Source: Chaetoderma sp. LZ-2023a
Lineage: Eukaryota; Mollusca; Caudofoveata; Chaetodermatida; Chaetodermatidae
Direction of reading: 5' to 3'
Length of the DNA: 64,000 nucleotides
Assembly: GCA_034401795.1 (NCBI GenBank)
Contig: CM067372.1
Location: 16,702,924-16,766,923, forward strand
The notes beneath the pieces are model-generated. The model was not told the origin of the DNA and did no database searches. It saw only the letters and a program-made list of their open reading frames with translations. This document shows positions 11,611-23,738 of this stretch, piece after piece; the stretch's first letter is position 1; each line of letters begins with the position of its first letter. A program made the position numbers and the translations under genes.

Positions 11611-11645
11611 TGGGGTAACTTGAGACAGTGTCTCATGTTACCCCA
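11611..11645. repeat. Right subterminal inverted copies of the TIR motif
   Basis: TGGGGTAACTTGAGAC (11611-11626) is followed by GTCTCATGTTACCCCA (11629-11644), almost back to back. A further pair is at 11997-12031, running into the right TIR. Confidence 0.75.
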
Positions 11646-12039
11646 GGTAGTAGTTGTTTTTGGGTAATAATGAACTGAATCAACCTGCTAAAAGTTATTT
11701 TAAAACATACATTAGTACATTTTTCCCAACACTATAGGCAAATATTTCAAATAGTAACCTAGTGAACCAACTCAATTCTAATTGGGTAACCAGACAGAGT
11801 TTTCTGGCGGTAGATTTTACTCACGGTTTCACCATACCATCTCAACGTGTCATATTTCTTTATGGAAATGACATTAGAATGCCATATAACAAGAAATCTG
11901 TCAAATACAATATGTCTAATTACCTGGAACTGTATAAATTTCTATATTTTAAAGCACATAAAACACATGTCAGTTTTTCTTAAATGGCAGCCATTTTGTC
12001 TCAAGTTACCATGCTGTCTCAAGTATCCCCATTTTACGG

Positions 12040-15000
12040 TACAGTGTCATAGTGTGTATCATAGAGTACAGTGTCATATTGTCTGCATCATAGAGTACAG
12101 TGTCATATTGTCTGTATCATAGAGTACAGTGTCATATTGTCTGCATCATAGAGCACAGTGTCATATTGTCTGCATCATAGAGTACAGTGTCATATTGTCT
12201 GTATCATAGAGTACAGTGTCATATTGTCTGTATCATAGAGCACAGTGTCATATTGTCTGTATCATAGAGTACAGTGGTCATAGTGTGTATCATAGAGCAC
12301 AGTGTCATATTGTCTGCATCATAGAGTACAGTGTCATATTGTCTGTATCATAGAGTACAGTGTCATATTGTCTGTGTCATAGAGTACAGTGGTCATAGTG
12401 TGTATCATAGAGCACAGTGTCATACTGTCTGTATCATAGAGTACAGTGTCATATTGTCTGCATCATAGAGTACAGAGTCATATTGTCTGTATCATAGAGT
12501 ACAGTGTCATATTGTCTGTATCATAGAGTACAGTGTCATATTGTCTGTATCATAGAGTACAGTGTCATATTGTCTGTATCATAGAGTACAGTGGTCATAG
12601 TGTGTATCATAGAGCACAGTGTCATATTGTCTGCATCATAGAGTACAGTGTCATATTGTCTGTATCATAGAGTACAGTGTCATATTGTCTGCATCATAGA
12701 GCACAGTGTCATATTGTCTGCATCATAGAGTACAGTGTCATATTGTCTGTATCATAGAGTACAGTGTCATATTGTCTGTATCATAGAGCACAGTGTCATA
12801 GTGTCTGTATCATAGAGTACAGTGGTCATAGTGTGTATCATAGAGCACAGTGTCATATTGTCTGCATCATAGAGTACAGTGTCATATTGTCTGTATCATA
12901 GAGTACAGTGTCATATTGTCTGTGTCATAGAGTACAGTGGTCATAGTGTGTATCATAGAGCACAGTGTCATATTGTCTGTATCATAGAGTACAGTGTCAT
13001 ATTGTCTGCATCATAGAGTACAGAGTCATATTGTCTGCATCATAGAGTACAGTGTCATATTGTCTGTATCATAGAGTACAGTGTCATATTGTCTGTATCA
13101 TAGAGTACAGTGTCATATTGTCTGTATCATAGAGTACAGTGTCATATTGTCCGCATCATAGAGCACAGTGTCATATTGTCTGCATCATAGAGTACAGTGT
13201 CATATTGTCTGTATCATAGAGCACAGTGTCATATTGTCTGTATCATAGAGTACAGTGGTCATAGTGTGTATCATAGAGTACAGTGTCATATTGTCTGCAT
13301 CATAGAGTACAGTGTCATATTGTCTGAATCATAGAGTACAGTGTCATATTGTCTGCATCATAGAGCACAGTGTCATATTGTCTGCATCATAGAGTACAGT
13401 GTCATATTGTTTGTATCATAGAGCACAGTGTCATATTGTCTGTATCATAGAGTACAGTGGTCATAGTGTGTATCATAGAGCACAGTGTCATATTGTCTGC
13501 ATCATAGAGTACAGTGTCATATTGTCTGTATCATAGAGTACAGTGTCATATTGTCTGTATCATAGAGTACAGTGGTCATAGTGTGTATCATAGAGCACAG
13601 TGTCATATTGTCTGCATCATAGAGTACAGTGTCATATTGTCTGCATCATAGAGCACAGTGTCATATTGTCTGCATCATAGAGCACAGTGTCATATTGTCT
13701 GCATCATAGAGTACAGTGTCATATTGTCTGCATCATAGAGTACAGTGTCATATTGTCGGTATCATAGAGTACAGTGTCATATTGTCTGTATCATAGAGTA
13801 CAGTGTCATATTGTCTGCATCATAGAGCACAGTTTCATATTGTCTGTATCATAGAGTACAGTGTCATATTGTCTGTATCATAGAGTACAGTGGTCATAGT
13901 GTGTATCATAGAGCACAGTGTCATATTGTCTGCATCATAGAGTACAGTGTCATATTGTCTGTATCATAGAGTACAGTGTCATATTGTCTGCATCATAGAG
14001 CACAGTGTCATATTGTCTGCATCATACAGTACAGTGTCATATTGTCTGAATCATAGAGTACAGTGTCATATTGTCTGCATCATAGAGCACAGTGTCATAT
14101 TGTCTGTATCATAGAGTACAGTGGTCATAGTGTGTATCATAGAGCACAGTGTCATATTGTCTGCATCATAGAGCACAGTGTCATATTGTCTGCATCATAG
14201 AGTACAGTGGTCATATTGTCTACATCATAGAGTACAGTGTCATATTGTCTCCATCATAGAGCACAGTGTCATATTGTCTGCATCATACAGTACAGTGTCG
14301 TATTGTCTGCGTCATAGAGTACAGTGTCGTATTGTCTGTATCATAGAGTACAGTGTCATATTGTCTGTATCATAGAGTACAGTGTCATATTGTCTGTATC
14401 ATAGCGTACAGTGTCATATTGTCTGTATCATAGAGTACAGTGTCATATTGTCTGTATCATAGAGTACAGTGTCATATTGTCTGTATCATAGAGTACAGTG
14501 GTCATAGTGTCTGTATCATAGAATACAGTGGTCATATTGTCTGCATCATAGAGTACAGTGTCATATCGTCTGTATCATAGAGTACAGTGGCATATCGTCT
14601 GTATCATAGAGTACAGCGTCATATTGTCTGCATCATAGAGTACAGTGTCATATTGTCTGTATCATAGAGTACAGTGTCATATTGTCTGTATCATAGAGTA
14701 CAGTGTCATATTGTCTGTATCATAGGGTACAGTGGTCATATTGTCTGCATCATAGAATGCAGTGTCATATTGTCTGTATCATAGAGCACAGTGTCATATT
14801 GTCTGTATCATAGAGTACAGCGTCATATTGTCTGTATCATAGAGCACAGTGTCATATTGTCTGTATCATAGAGTACAGTGTCATATTGTCTGTATCATAG
14901 AGTACAGTGTCATATTGTCTGGATCATAGAGTGCAGTGGTCATATTGTCTGTGTCATAGAATACAGTGGTCATATTGTCTGCATCATAGAGTACAGTGTC

Positions 15001-18000
15001 ATATTGTCTGTACCATAGAGCACAGTGCCATAGTGTCTGTATCATAGAGTACAGTGGTCATATTGTCTGCATCATAGAGTACAGTGTCATATTGTCTGCA
15101 TCATAGAGCACAGTGTCATATTGTCTGCATCATAGAGTACAGTGTCATATTGTCTGCATCATAGAGTACAGTGGTCATATTGTCTACATCATAGAGTACA
15201 GTGTCATATTGTCTCCATCATAGAGCACAGTGTCATATTGTCTGCATCATACAGTACAGTGTCATATTGTCTGTATCATAGAGTACAGTGTCGTATTGTC
15301 TGCGTCATAGAGTACAGTGTCGTATTGTCTGTATCATAGAGTACAGTGTCATATTGTCTGTATCATAGAGTACAGTGTCATATTGTCTGTATCATAGCGT
15401 ACAGTGTCATATTGTCTGTATCATAGAGTACAGTGTCATATTGTCTGTATCATAGAGTACAGTGGTCATAGTGTCTGTATCATAGAATACAGTGGTCATA
15501 TTGTCTGCATCATAGAGTACAGTGTCATATCGTCTGTATCATAGAGTACAGTGGCATATCGTCTGTATCATAGAGTACAGCGTCATATTGTCTGCATCAT
15601 AGAGTACAGTGTCATATTGTCTGTATCATAGAGTACAGTGTCATATTGTCTGTATCATAGAGTACAGTGTCATATTGTCTGTATCATAGAGTACAGTGGT
15701 CATATTGTCTGCATCATAGAGTACAGTGGTCATATTGTCTGCATCATAGAGTACAGTGGTCATATTGTCTACATCATAGAGTACAGTGTCATATTGTCTG
15801 CATCATAGAGCACAGTGTCATATTGTCTGCATCATACAGTACAGTGTCATATTGTCTGTATCATAGAGTACAGTGTCGTATTGTCTGCGTCATAGAGTAC
15901 AGTGTCGTATTGTCTGTATCATAGAGTACAGTGTCATATTGTCTGTATCATAGCGTACAGTGTCATATTGTCTGTATCATAGAGTACAGTGTCATATTGT
16001 CTGTATCATAGAGTACAGTGTCATATTGTCTGTATCATAGAGTACAGTGTCATATTGTCTGGATCATAGAGTGCAGTGGTCATATTGTCTGTGTCATAGA
16101 ATACAGTGGTCATATTGTCTGCATCATAGAGTACAGTGTCATATTGTCTGTACCATAGAGCACAGTGCCATAGTGTCTGTATCATAGAGTACAGTGTCAT
16201 ATTGTCTGCATCATAGAGTACAGTGTCATATTGTCTGCATCATAGAGTACAGTGTCATATTGTCTGCATCATAGTGTACTGTCATATTGTCCGTATCATA
16301 GAGTACAGTGTCATATGGTCCGTATCATAGAGGACAGTGTCATATTGTCTGTATCATAGAGTACAGTGTCATATTGTCTGTATCATAGAGTACAGTGGTC
16401 ATAGTGTCCGCATCATACAGTACAGTGTCGTATTGTCTGTATCATAGAGTACAGTGTCATATTGTCTGTATCATAGTGTACAGTGTCGTATTGTCTGTAT
16501 CATAGAGTACAGTGTCGTATTGTCTGCGGCATAGAGTACAGTGTCGTATTGTCTGCATCATAGAGTACAGTGTCATATTGTCTGCATCATAGAATACAGT
16601 GTCATATTGTCTGTATCATGGAGTACAGTGTCATATTGTCTGTATCATAGAGTGCAGTGTCATATTGTCTGTATCATAGAGTACAGTGTCATATTGTCTC
16701 CATCATAAAGTACAGTGTCATATTGCCTGTATCATAGAGTACAGTGGTCATATTGTCTGTATCATAGAATAGAGTGGTCATATTGTCTGCATCATAGAGT
16801 ACAGTGTCATATTGTCTGTATCGTAGAGTACAATGTCATAGTGTCGGTATCATAGACTACAGTGGTCATATTGTCTGCATCATAGAGTGCAGTGTCATAT
16901 TGTCTGTATCATAGAGTACAGTGTCATTTTGTCTGTATCATAGAGTACAGTGTAATATTGTCTGTATCATAGAGTACAGTGTCATATTGTCTGTATCATA
17001 GAGTACAGTGTTATATTGTCTGTATCATAGAGTACAGGCTCATATTGTCTGTATCATAGAGTACAGTGTCATAGAGGCTGCATCATAGAGTACAGTGTCA
17101 TATTGTCTGCATCATAGTGTACTGTCATATTGTCCGTATCATAGAGTACAGTGTCATATGGTCCGTATCATAGAGGACAGTGTCATATTGTCTGTATCAT
17201 AGAGTACAGTGTCATATTGTCTGTATCATAGAGTACAGTGGTCATATTGTCCGCATCATACAGTACAGTGTCGTATTGTCTGTATCATAGAGTACAGTGT
17301 CATATTGTCTATCATAGAGTACATTGTCGTATTGTCTGTATCATAGAGTACAGTGTCGTATTGTCTGCGGCATAGAGTACAGTGTCGTATTGTCTGCATC
17401 ATAGAGTACAGTGTCATATTGTCTGCATCATAGAATACAGTGTCATATTGTCTGTATCATAGAGTACAGTGTCATATATTGTCTGTATCATAGAGTGCAG
17501 TGTCATATTGTCTGTATCATAGAGTACAGTGTCATATTGTCTCCATCATAAAGTACAGTGTCATATTGCCTGTATCATAGAGTACAGTGGTCATATTGTC
17601 TGTATCATAGAATAGAGTGGTCATATTGTCTGCATCATAGAGTACAGTGTCATATTGTCTGTATCGTAGAGTACAATGTCATAGTGTCGGTATCATAGAC
17701 TACAGTGGTCATATTGTCTGCATCATAGAGTGCAGTGTCATATTGTCTGTATCATAGAGTACAGTGTCATTTTGTCTGTATCATAGAGTACAGTGTCATA
17801 TTGTCTGTATCATAGAGTACAGTGTCATATTGTCTGTATCATAGAGTACAGTGTCATAGTGTCGGTATCATAGAGTACAGGGTCATATTGTCTTTATCAT
17901 AGAGTACACTGTCATAGTGGCTGCATCATAGTACAGTATCATATTGTCTGCATCATAGAGTACAGTGTCATATTGTCTGCATCATATAGTACAGTGTCGT

Positions 18001-18010
18001 ATTGTCTATA
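12040..18010. repeat. 29-bp satellite array, right part, with higher-order structure
   Basis: About 205 copies of the same 29-bp unit, with frequent 30-bp variants (AGTGGTCAT). There is clear higher-order structure: the marker GGTCATAGTGTGTATCATAG recurs from 12.27 to 14.13 kb, a block at 14178 is repeated at 15142 (964 bp apart) and in part near 15690, and the marker ATAGTGTACTGTCATATTG recurs at 16271 and 17114 (843 bp apart). All long open frames here are array artefacts. Confidence 0.95.
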
Positions 18011-18065
18011 TTATAGAGTACAGTCAACCATACATAGCAGCTCAGTGTTCACAATCACATTATCA
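18011..18065. repeat. Right boundary sequence of the 29-bp satellite
   Basis: TTATAGAGTACAGTCAACCA followed by TACATAGCAGCTCAGTGTT is a near copy of 6698-6744 in direct orientation, so the array is bracketed by the same unique-looking sequence. Confidence 0.85.
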
Positions 18066-18120
18066 AACTGAATATGGTCCTGCACTGGAAGCTGCGGAAG
18101 CCCTATAGTAATCACCACGT

Positions 18121-18175
18121 CTGTATGTCTGTCTGTCTGTCTGTCTGCCTGCCTGCCTGTCTGTCTGCCGGCTTG

Positions 18176-18220
<45 letters not shown>
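18121..18220. repeat. (CTGT/CTGC)n microsatellite
   Basis: A tetranucleotide tract of about 100 bp, switching from CTGT to CCTG. Confidence 0.95.
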
Positions 18221-18930
18221 GTCCAAAGAAAAAATCATGATATTTGTCAATTTCCTCGTAAACACCATATCATACAGAATCGCTTAAACTAATTTAATGA
18301 AACTTGGCAGGTGGCTTCTTTATGATGACTAGAGGTGCCCTTTGAAAAATTGACCTTTATAGGTTCAATATGTTTGGTGAAAATGTGCTTTTACTTAAAA
18401 TAATTTAATGAAACTTGTTCGTCATGATTATTACACATTCTTCATTTTTAGTGTGACTTGCAATTTGGATTCGTGTTTTTATTTCTGTTGTTTATGGAAA
18501 TCTGGTGTTTATGTATGGGATATCAGAGCTGACTTGAAAGAAGATACCTTACACGACCTTAGCATGGATATCGATTTCTGAATCAATACATCGTCCATGG
18601 TCAGTTATCAGGATAACGTTGTATGATTAACGAAAGATGATAAATCATTGTATAAATCATTGCGGTATCATAGCAACCACCGCCCAGTGATTGATTTACG
18701 GGATTAACCTTTCCAATCCGAAGGCTCAAATGCGAAAAAACATTTGTAATTTAATAAATATTATTTTAATGCCGTGCAAATGGTGGAAGATGGTGCTAGA
18801 AGCTGGTGTTGGGTATGCCCGTGAAATGTAAATCCTGCCACTTGAAAGGACTAGAAGCAGTTTGTCTGTTATATTTGATGCATGGAACCGGCAAGAATTA
18901 CCCACTAATGGCTTTAATATGGCGAACAGG
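18221..18930. other. Unassigned non-coding DNA
   Basis: No gene or repeat seen. A repeated phrase TAATTTAATGAAACTTG (18292 and 18401) is the only internal similarity noticed. Confidence 0.5.
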
Positions 18931-18997
18931 TCACACACACACACACACACCCACCCACCCACCCACACACCCACCCACCCACGCACCCACGCACCCA

Positions 18998-19033
<36 letters not shown>

Positions 19034-19034
19034 C
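18931..19034. repeat. (CA)n-(CACC)n-(CGCA)n compound microsatellite
   Basis: CA repeats grade into ACCC and then ACGC repeats. Confidence 0.95.
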
Positions 19035-19406
19035 ACCATTCATATGCCTCAAATATCCAGTATATAATGACACATCAGTCTTGCTGGTCGCTCCACTACA
19101 ACGTCTGCGCAAGCCACGTGATACGTCATTTACCAGAGTGGAATCCATGTTTGCAACACCACCATACCACCACCATGATAACATGATAATAACACACCCT
19201 AGTGGAATCCGCATTGGTAGCATCATAACACCCCTATTGCAGTCCATGTTTACAACACCCCATAACACACCCTAGTGGAATCCGCATTGATATCATCATA
19301 ACACCCTATCGCAGTCCATGTTTACAACACTCCATAACACACCCTAGTGGAATCCGCATTGATATTATCATAACACCCCCTCCCCTACCGCAGTCCATGT
19401 TTACAA

Positions 19407-19410
19407 CACA

Positions 19411-19466
<56 letters not shown>
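19407..19466. repeat. (ACGC)n microsatellite
   Basis: About 15 ACGC units inside the local repeat. Confidence 0.95.
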
Positions 19467-19477
19467 CAGACCCTAGT

Positions 19478-19715
19478 ATGCCCTGTAGGTGGGGCTTAGA
19501 ATACACCTTCCGTATCATCTGCGTGTCGTAAGAGGCGACTAAAGGAGGTAAGGGTGAGGCAACCCTGACAGAAACCTCGAGTGCTGAAGACGGAGGTTCC
19601 AGGCCGCACGGCGCACTCTAATAAACCATGGATCCACGCACTTAACGCTTATGATCATGTCGATAGTCACTTACAGGACTGGCGGTATGATCAGCGAACG
19701 AAAAGAAGAAGAAGA
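19478..19715 (+). mobile_element. SINE-like retroposed element with 11-bp target duplication
   Basis: A 238-bp insertion flanked by the direct repeat CAGACCCTAGT (19467-19477 and 19716-19726), matching the target word of the surrounding tandem repeat. The right end is an A-rich GAAAAGAAGAAGAAGA tail, so the orientation is plus. A B-box-like GGTTCCAGGCC lies near 19595, about 115 bp from the head, which is too far for a plain tRNA head. A SINE or a short LINE-derived tail are both possible. The body (GTAAGAGGCGACTAAAGG) is of a kind I associate with invertebrate dispersed repeats. Confidence 0.7.
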
Positions 19716-19830
19716 CAGACCCTAGTGAAATCCGCATTGATATCATCATAACACCCTTCCCTACCGCAATCCATGTTTACAACACCCACATAACAGACCC
19801 TAGTGGAATCCGCATTAGTAGCATCACCGT

Positions 19831-20288
19831 AAGAGGCCGAAGCTGGTTAGGCTCACTATTCACCCCCTCATGATAATTTTGCATGGGTACCAAAATGTTT
19901 GTTAGGATCGTCAGCTGTCCAAGAAAAATCATGTTCCCAAGAACATGTACTCTGTACCTAATTTGAATAAATATAAAATGGTCGCCATTAAAGCAGTCGC
20001 ATGCGTATTTTACTGAGATCTCCACTTCTAATTGGAATTTCTTTACAATTTAAAGTTTCTTCCAGATTTATTAATCACGAGGAAAACAACTGAGTTACAA
20101 CAATTAAAGTAGACACAAATCTCTGCTTTCAAAAATCCAAAATACGCCTTCCAGATTTTTCACATTTTATATATTATCCGCCATTATTTCAGACTTCAAA
20201 TGTTCTTTCACTTGCCGTTGTATGGTAAATGTCAAAACACAATGTACTATGCAAATATGTGACCTATGTCTTTCCTAGCATTCATTGT
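19831..20288. other. Unassigned non-coding DNA
   Basis: No gene seen. The sequence is AT-rich without obvious repeats. Confidence 0.5.
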
Positions 20289-20411
20289 TAGCTCACCTGA
20301 TCTGAAAGACCAAGTGGGCTTATGCCATGGGGACCATCCGTCGCCTGTCTGTCTGCCTGCATGTATGTTTGTCTGTGTCTGTCTGTCTGTCTGTCTGCCT
20401 GCCTGCCTGCC

Positions 20412-20456
<45 letters not shown>

Positions 20457-21330
20457 GCCTGCCTGCCTGCCTGCCTGCCTGTCTGCATGTCTCTGTGTAT
20501 CTCTGCCTCTCTGCCCGCCCACTCGCCTGTCCGTCCGCCCGCCCACCCGCCTGCCTGCCTGTCTGTCTGACTGTCTGTCTGTCTGTCTGTCTGTATGTAT
20601 GTATGTATGTATGTATGTATGTATGTATGTATGTATGTATGTCTGTATGTATGTCTGTCTGTCTGTCAACTTTTGCTTAAAGGCGATACTTCTCATTAGC
20701 GGCTAGGTGGATTTGAACCTGATTTGGCTGGAATGAGACTATTGGGGTAGGCTTCACAACTTGTATACGGAATCTTGATTGGTCAGTTTTGGGGTGAAAA
20801 ACCTAGATATTAGGAACAAATTTCCAGAAATTATCAAAATGCTACTCCTCATTTACCGCTTGGTGGATTTCAACTTACTTTGACCGGTCGGAACCTATGG
20901 GGCTAGGCTTTAGAACATGTATACGGATTTTGATTGGTCAATTTCTTAGGTGAAAATCGTAGATTTTATGAAAAATGTACCAGATTCTTCAAAAACCCTA
21001 CTTATCATTAAGCGCTTGACGGATTTCAACCCTAGTTGACTAGACGAACTCTATCGGGATAGCCTTCAAAACCTGCATTCGGAATTTTAGTCGGTAGATT
21101 TTTTACGGCCATCTTGGATTTCTTGACACTTTTCCAGAACTATTTAAAATGCTACTCCTTAAATAATGTCATGATTTCAGCGAAACTTGGGTGGAATGCT
21201 CCTATGGCGGTAGACATCAACATATCAAACGATAGTAATGATTGGTCAGGTTCTTTGATGGCATCTTGCGATTTTCCGAAAATTATCTATACTGTCTATT
21301 TAAATGCAACTGGTTGACACGCGACTGGTC
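20289..21330 (+). repeat. Dispersed lophotrochozoan-type repeat with hairpin head
   Basis: Begins with the imperfect hairpin AGCTCACCTGATCTGAAAGA followed by CCAAGTGGGCTTATGCCATGG, then CCGTCG/CTGT repeats, then about four diverged units of 150-165 bp. Each unit has the order TTCTCATTARC...TTGGTGGATTTCAAC...GGCTTYANAACNTGTATACGG...TTGATTGGTCA (units near 20675, 20838, 20990 and 21140). A second, differently preserved member is at 50121. I recognise the head from mollusc and related genomes, but its class is unknown to me. Confidence 0.65.
20341..20668. repeat. (CTGT/CTGC/ATGT)n compound microsatellite
   Basis: About 330 bp of tetranucleotide repeats inside the dispersed element, replacing the short CCGTCCGTC tract of the member at 50.1 kb. 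Open frames of Cys/Leu/Ser repeats on both strands here are artefacts. Confidence 0.95.
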
Positions 21331-21411
21331 CAGACGAGCGTCACAGGCCATTGAACCCCTTGTTATCATAATTGCTATCTTCAGATGTATCATTATCACC
21401 CCATATTAAGC

Positions 21412-21464
<53 letters not shown>

Positions 21465-21674
21465 CTGTCATCTTCCAAACATTCCATTAACATATGGCAT
21501 CCATGATCATCTGTTGCCGCAGGAATGACTGGTTCTGCAATGTGTGCATTTTATATACTGCAACTTGGTAATTCAGGAATGTGTTGCTCTAAGCATTTGC
21601 TACAAGGGGTTCATGTCTCCATATCAACATTTCGAGTAGTGCTAGGCAGCTCGTTTGCACACTTCGACTTTGAA
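21331..21674. other. Unassigned, with a (CAT)n run
   Basis: A (ATC)n tract lies at 21414-21464, with nothing else recognisable. Confidence 0.6.
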
Positions 21675-22015
21675 GTTGGGTTTGTTATATAAGGCACAAG
21701 TGAACTCAAGACCAGTTATGAGATCAGTGTTTGTTATATAGGGCACAGGTGAACTCAAGGCCAGTTATGAGATCTGTGTTTGCTATATAAGGCACAGGTG
21801 AACTCAAGACCAGTTATGAGATCAGTGTTTGTTATATAAGGCACAGGTGAACTCAATGCCAGTTATGAGATCAGTGTTTGTTATATAAGGCACAGATGAA
21901 CTCAAGGCCAGTTATGAGATCTGTGTTTGCTATATACGGCACAGGTGAACTCAAGACCAGTTATGAGATCTGTGTTTGCTATATAAGTCACAGTTGAACT
22001 CAAGGCCAGTTATGG
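21675..22015. repeat. 49-bp minisatellite
   Basis: Seven copies of a 49-bp unit (GTTATATAAGGCACAGGTGA, ACTCAAGRCCAGTTATGAGA). Each unit carries TATATAAG. Confidence 0.95.
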
Positions 22016-22889
22016 TGTCTTCTGGAGCATGTTGCCTTCTAACAAACGTAATAAATGTGCGTAGCTTAACATGAAAGGGGGTGGGGTGGGGTGGGGCGGG
22101 GGAGGGGGAGGGGCATAGCAAGAAAAAGATCTCTATCTTGCAGTATGTAGAGATGTGTGCACATAATCTGTCTTTAGTGGTATGTAGACCGCAGATAAAC
22201 CCACATGAACACCATAATATAACATAAATCAGTCATTTTGTCCACAGTGACTCTATATATTACACATGTGACTCTATATATTACACACGTGTAATACTCT
22301 GTATTTAGAAGGTTACGAACACTTTTACTGCAGAATTCGCATATTCAGTTATTTAGCTACCAACTTCGAAAATCTGTGGCTCATTTCAAACGAATATTGG
22401 CAAAAGGCTGTTGCTATTAAAAGAAGCGGCACCGTTTAAACAAATATACTATTTAAGAATACGATATGCGTTCGTCCTACAATGTTGGGTTTCGTTCCTG
22501 GAAGTATAGGGTTCTTTGTCTTGGCCTTCTTCCATAACCGTCATAATCCAGCACCTCACACCATAACTGCTGGTACATCGTTTTCTTTTGACCTTGCAAG
22601 AACTACATTAATACCCTGGTGTATTTAGACTATAGATGATTCGCGTGCTTCCTATTTCTAGTCGGCCTCGTGCGCATCATCCAAACACAGATGCCCCCCC
22701 CCCCACCACCACCACCCAGCCACCCACCCACCCTCCAGACCCGACTTTATAGTATAACTTTAGACCATATGTTCTTAGAGCGGAATCAATGTCTGATAAT
22801 TTATTTGTTTTTTATTAATTATCGGTATAAATTCTCGCCACATTTCATCCACAATTTTCATGATGCATTTATATTCTCAATAGAAGTGT
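22016..22889. other. Unassigned, with G-rich and C-rich runs
   Basis: A G-tract cluster at 22075-22115 (runs of four to five G) could form a quadruplex. A short direct repeat GACTCTATATATTACACA is present twice (22251, 22270). A C-run with ACC repeats is at 22693-22733. No gene. Confidence 0.55.
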
Positions 22890-23738
22890 TTCTACCACAG
22901 CTGAGTGCCTCTACCACAGCCGAGTGCATCTACCACAGCTGAGTGCCCCTACCACAGCCGGGTGCCTCTACCACAGCTGAGTGCCTCTACCACAGCTGAG
23001 TGCCCTTATCACAGCTGAGTGCCTCTACCACAGCTGAGTGCCTCTATCACAGCTGAGTCCCCCTACCACAGTTGAGTGCCTCTACCACAGCCGAGTGCCT
23101 CTACCACAGCTGAGTGCCTCTACCACTGCCGAGAGCCTCTACCACAGCTGAGTGTCTCTACCACAGCTGAGTGCCTCTACCACTGCCGAGTGCCTCTATC
23201 ACAGCCGAGTGCCCCTACCACAGGTGAGTGCCTCTACTACTGCCGAGTGTCTCTACCACAGCTGAGTGCCTCTACCACAGCCGAGTGCCTCTACCACAGC
23301 CGAGTTCCTCCACCACAGCTGAGTGCCCCTACCACAGCTGTGTGCCTCTACCACAGCTGAGTGCCTCTACCACAGCCGAGTTCCTCTACCACAGCTGGGT
23401 GCCACTACCACAGCTGAGTGCTCCTACAACAGATGAGTGCCTCTACCACAGCCGAGTTCCTCTACCACAGCCGAGTTCCTCTACCACAGCCGAGTGCCTC
23501 TACCACAGCTGAGTGCCCCTACCACAGCTGAGTGCCTCTACCACTGCTGAGTGTCTCTACCACAGCTGAGTGCCTCTACCACAGCAGAGTGCCCTTACCA
23601 CAGCCGAGTGCCCTACCACAGCCGAGTGCCTCTACCACAGCCGAGTGCCTCTACCACAGCCGAGTGCCTCTACCACAGCTGAGTGCCTCTACCACAGCTG
23701 AGTGCCCCTAGCACAGCTGAATGCCTCTACCACAGCTG
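22890..23738. repeat. 19-bp minisatellite
   Basis: About 44 copies of a 19-bp unit (GAGTGCCTCTACCACAGCY). Variants alternate CAGCTGAG, which contains the E-box CAGCTG, and CAGCCGAG. The open frames encode repeating Thr/Pro/Ser/Cys peptides and are artefacts. Confidence 0.97.

Larger units (their letters stand above)
8188..12039 (-). mobile_element. pogo/Tigger-like DNA transposon, complete
   Basis: A 3852-bp element inserted in the 29-bp satellite. The TIRs are 24 bp (CCGTARAATGGGGATAC...) with one mismatch, and the target duplication is TA (8186-8187 and 12040-12041). Removing the element restores the satellite word AGAGTACAG exactly, so the boundaries are firm. It carries one transposase on the minus strand. 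The non-coding side between 10.6 and 11.6 kb has been invaded by smaller elements. Copies of the terminal motif GGGGTAACTTGAGAC recur inside both ends. Confidence 0.95.
19186..19830. repeat. Local tandem repeat of about 70-75 bp, interrupted
   Basis: Units built on CACCCTAGTGGAATCCGCAT, then GATATCATCATAACACCC and CAGTCCATGTTTACAACAC, occur at about 19193, 19267, 19339, 19720 and 19797. They are interrupted by a (CGCA)n tract and by a SINE-like insertion. Confidence 0.85.

Noticed and set aside
7437-15924. Several 65-90-aa frames in the 29-bp satellite
   Set aside because: Array artefacts; three 29-bp units give a 29-codon period, and the frames start and stop at random monomer variants.
20247-20706. 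Long Cys/Leu/Ser-rich and Asp/Arg/Gln-rich open frames on both strands
   Set aside because: They are translations of (CTGT/CTGC)n; a tetranucleotide tract without stops is open in several frames.
22075-22115. G-quadruplex as a functional element
   Set aside because: The G-runs are real but lie in low-complexity DNA with no gene or promoter nearby, so no function can be argued.
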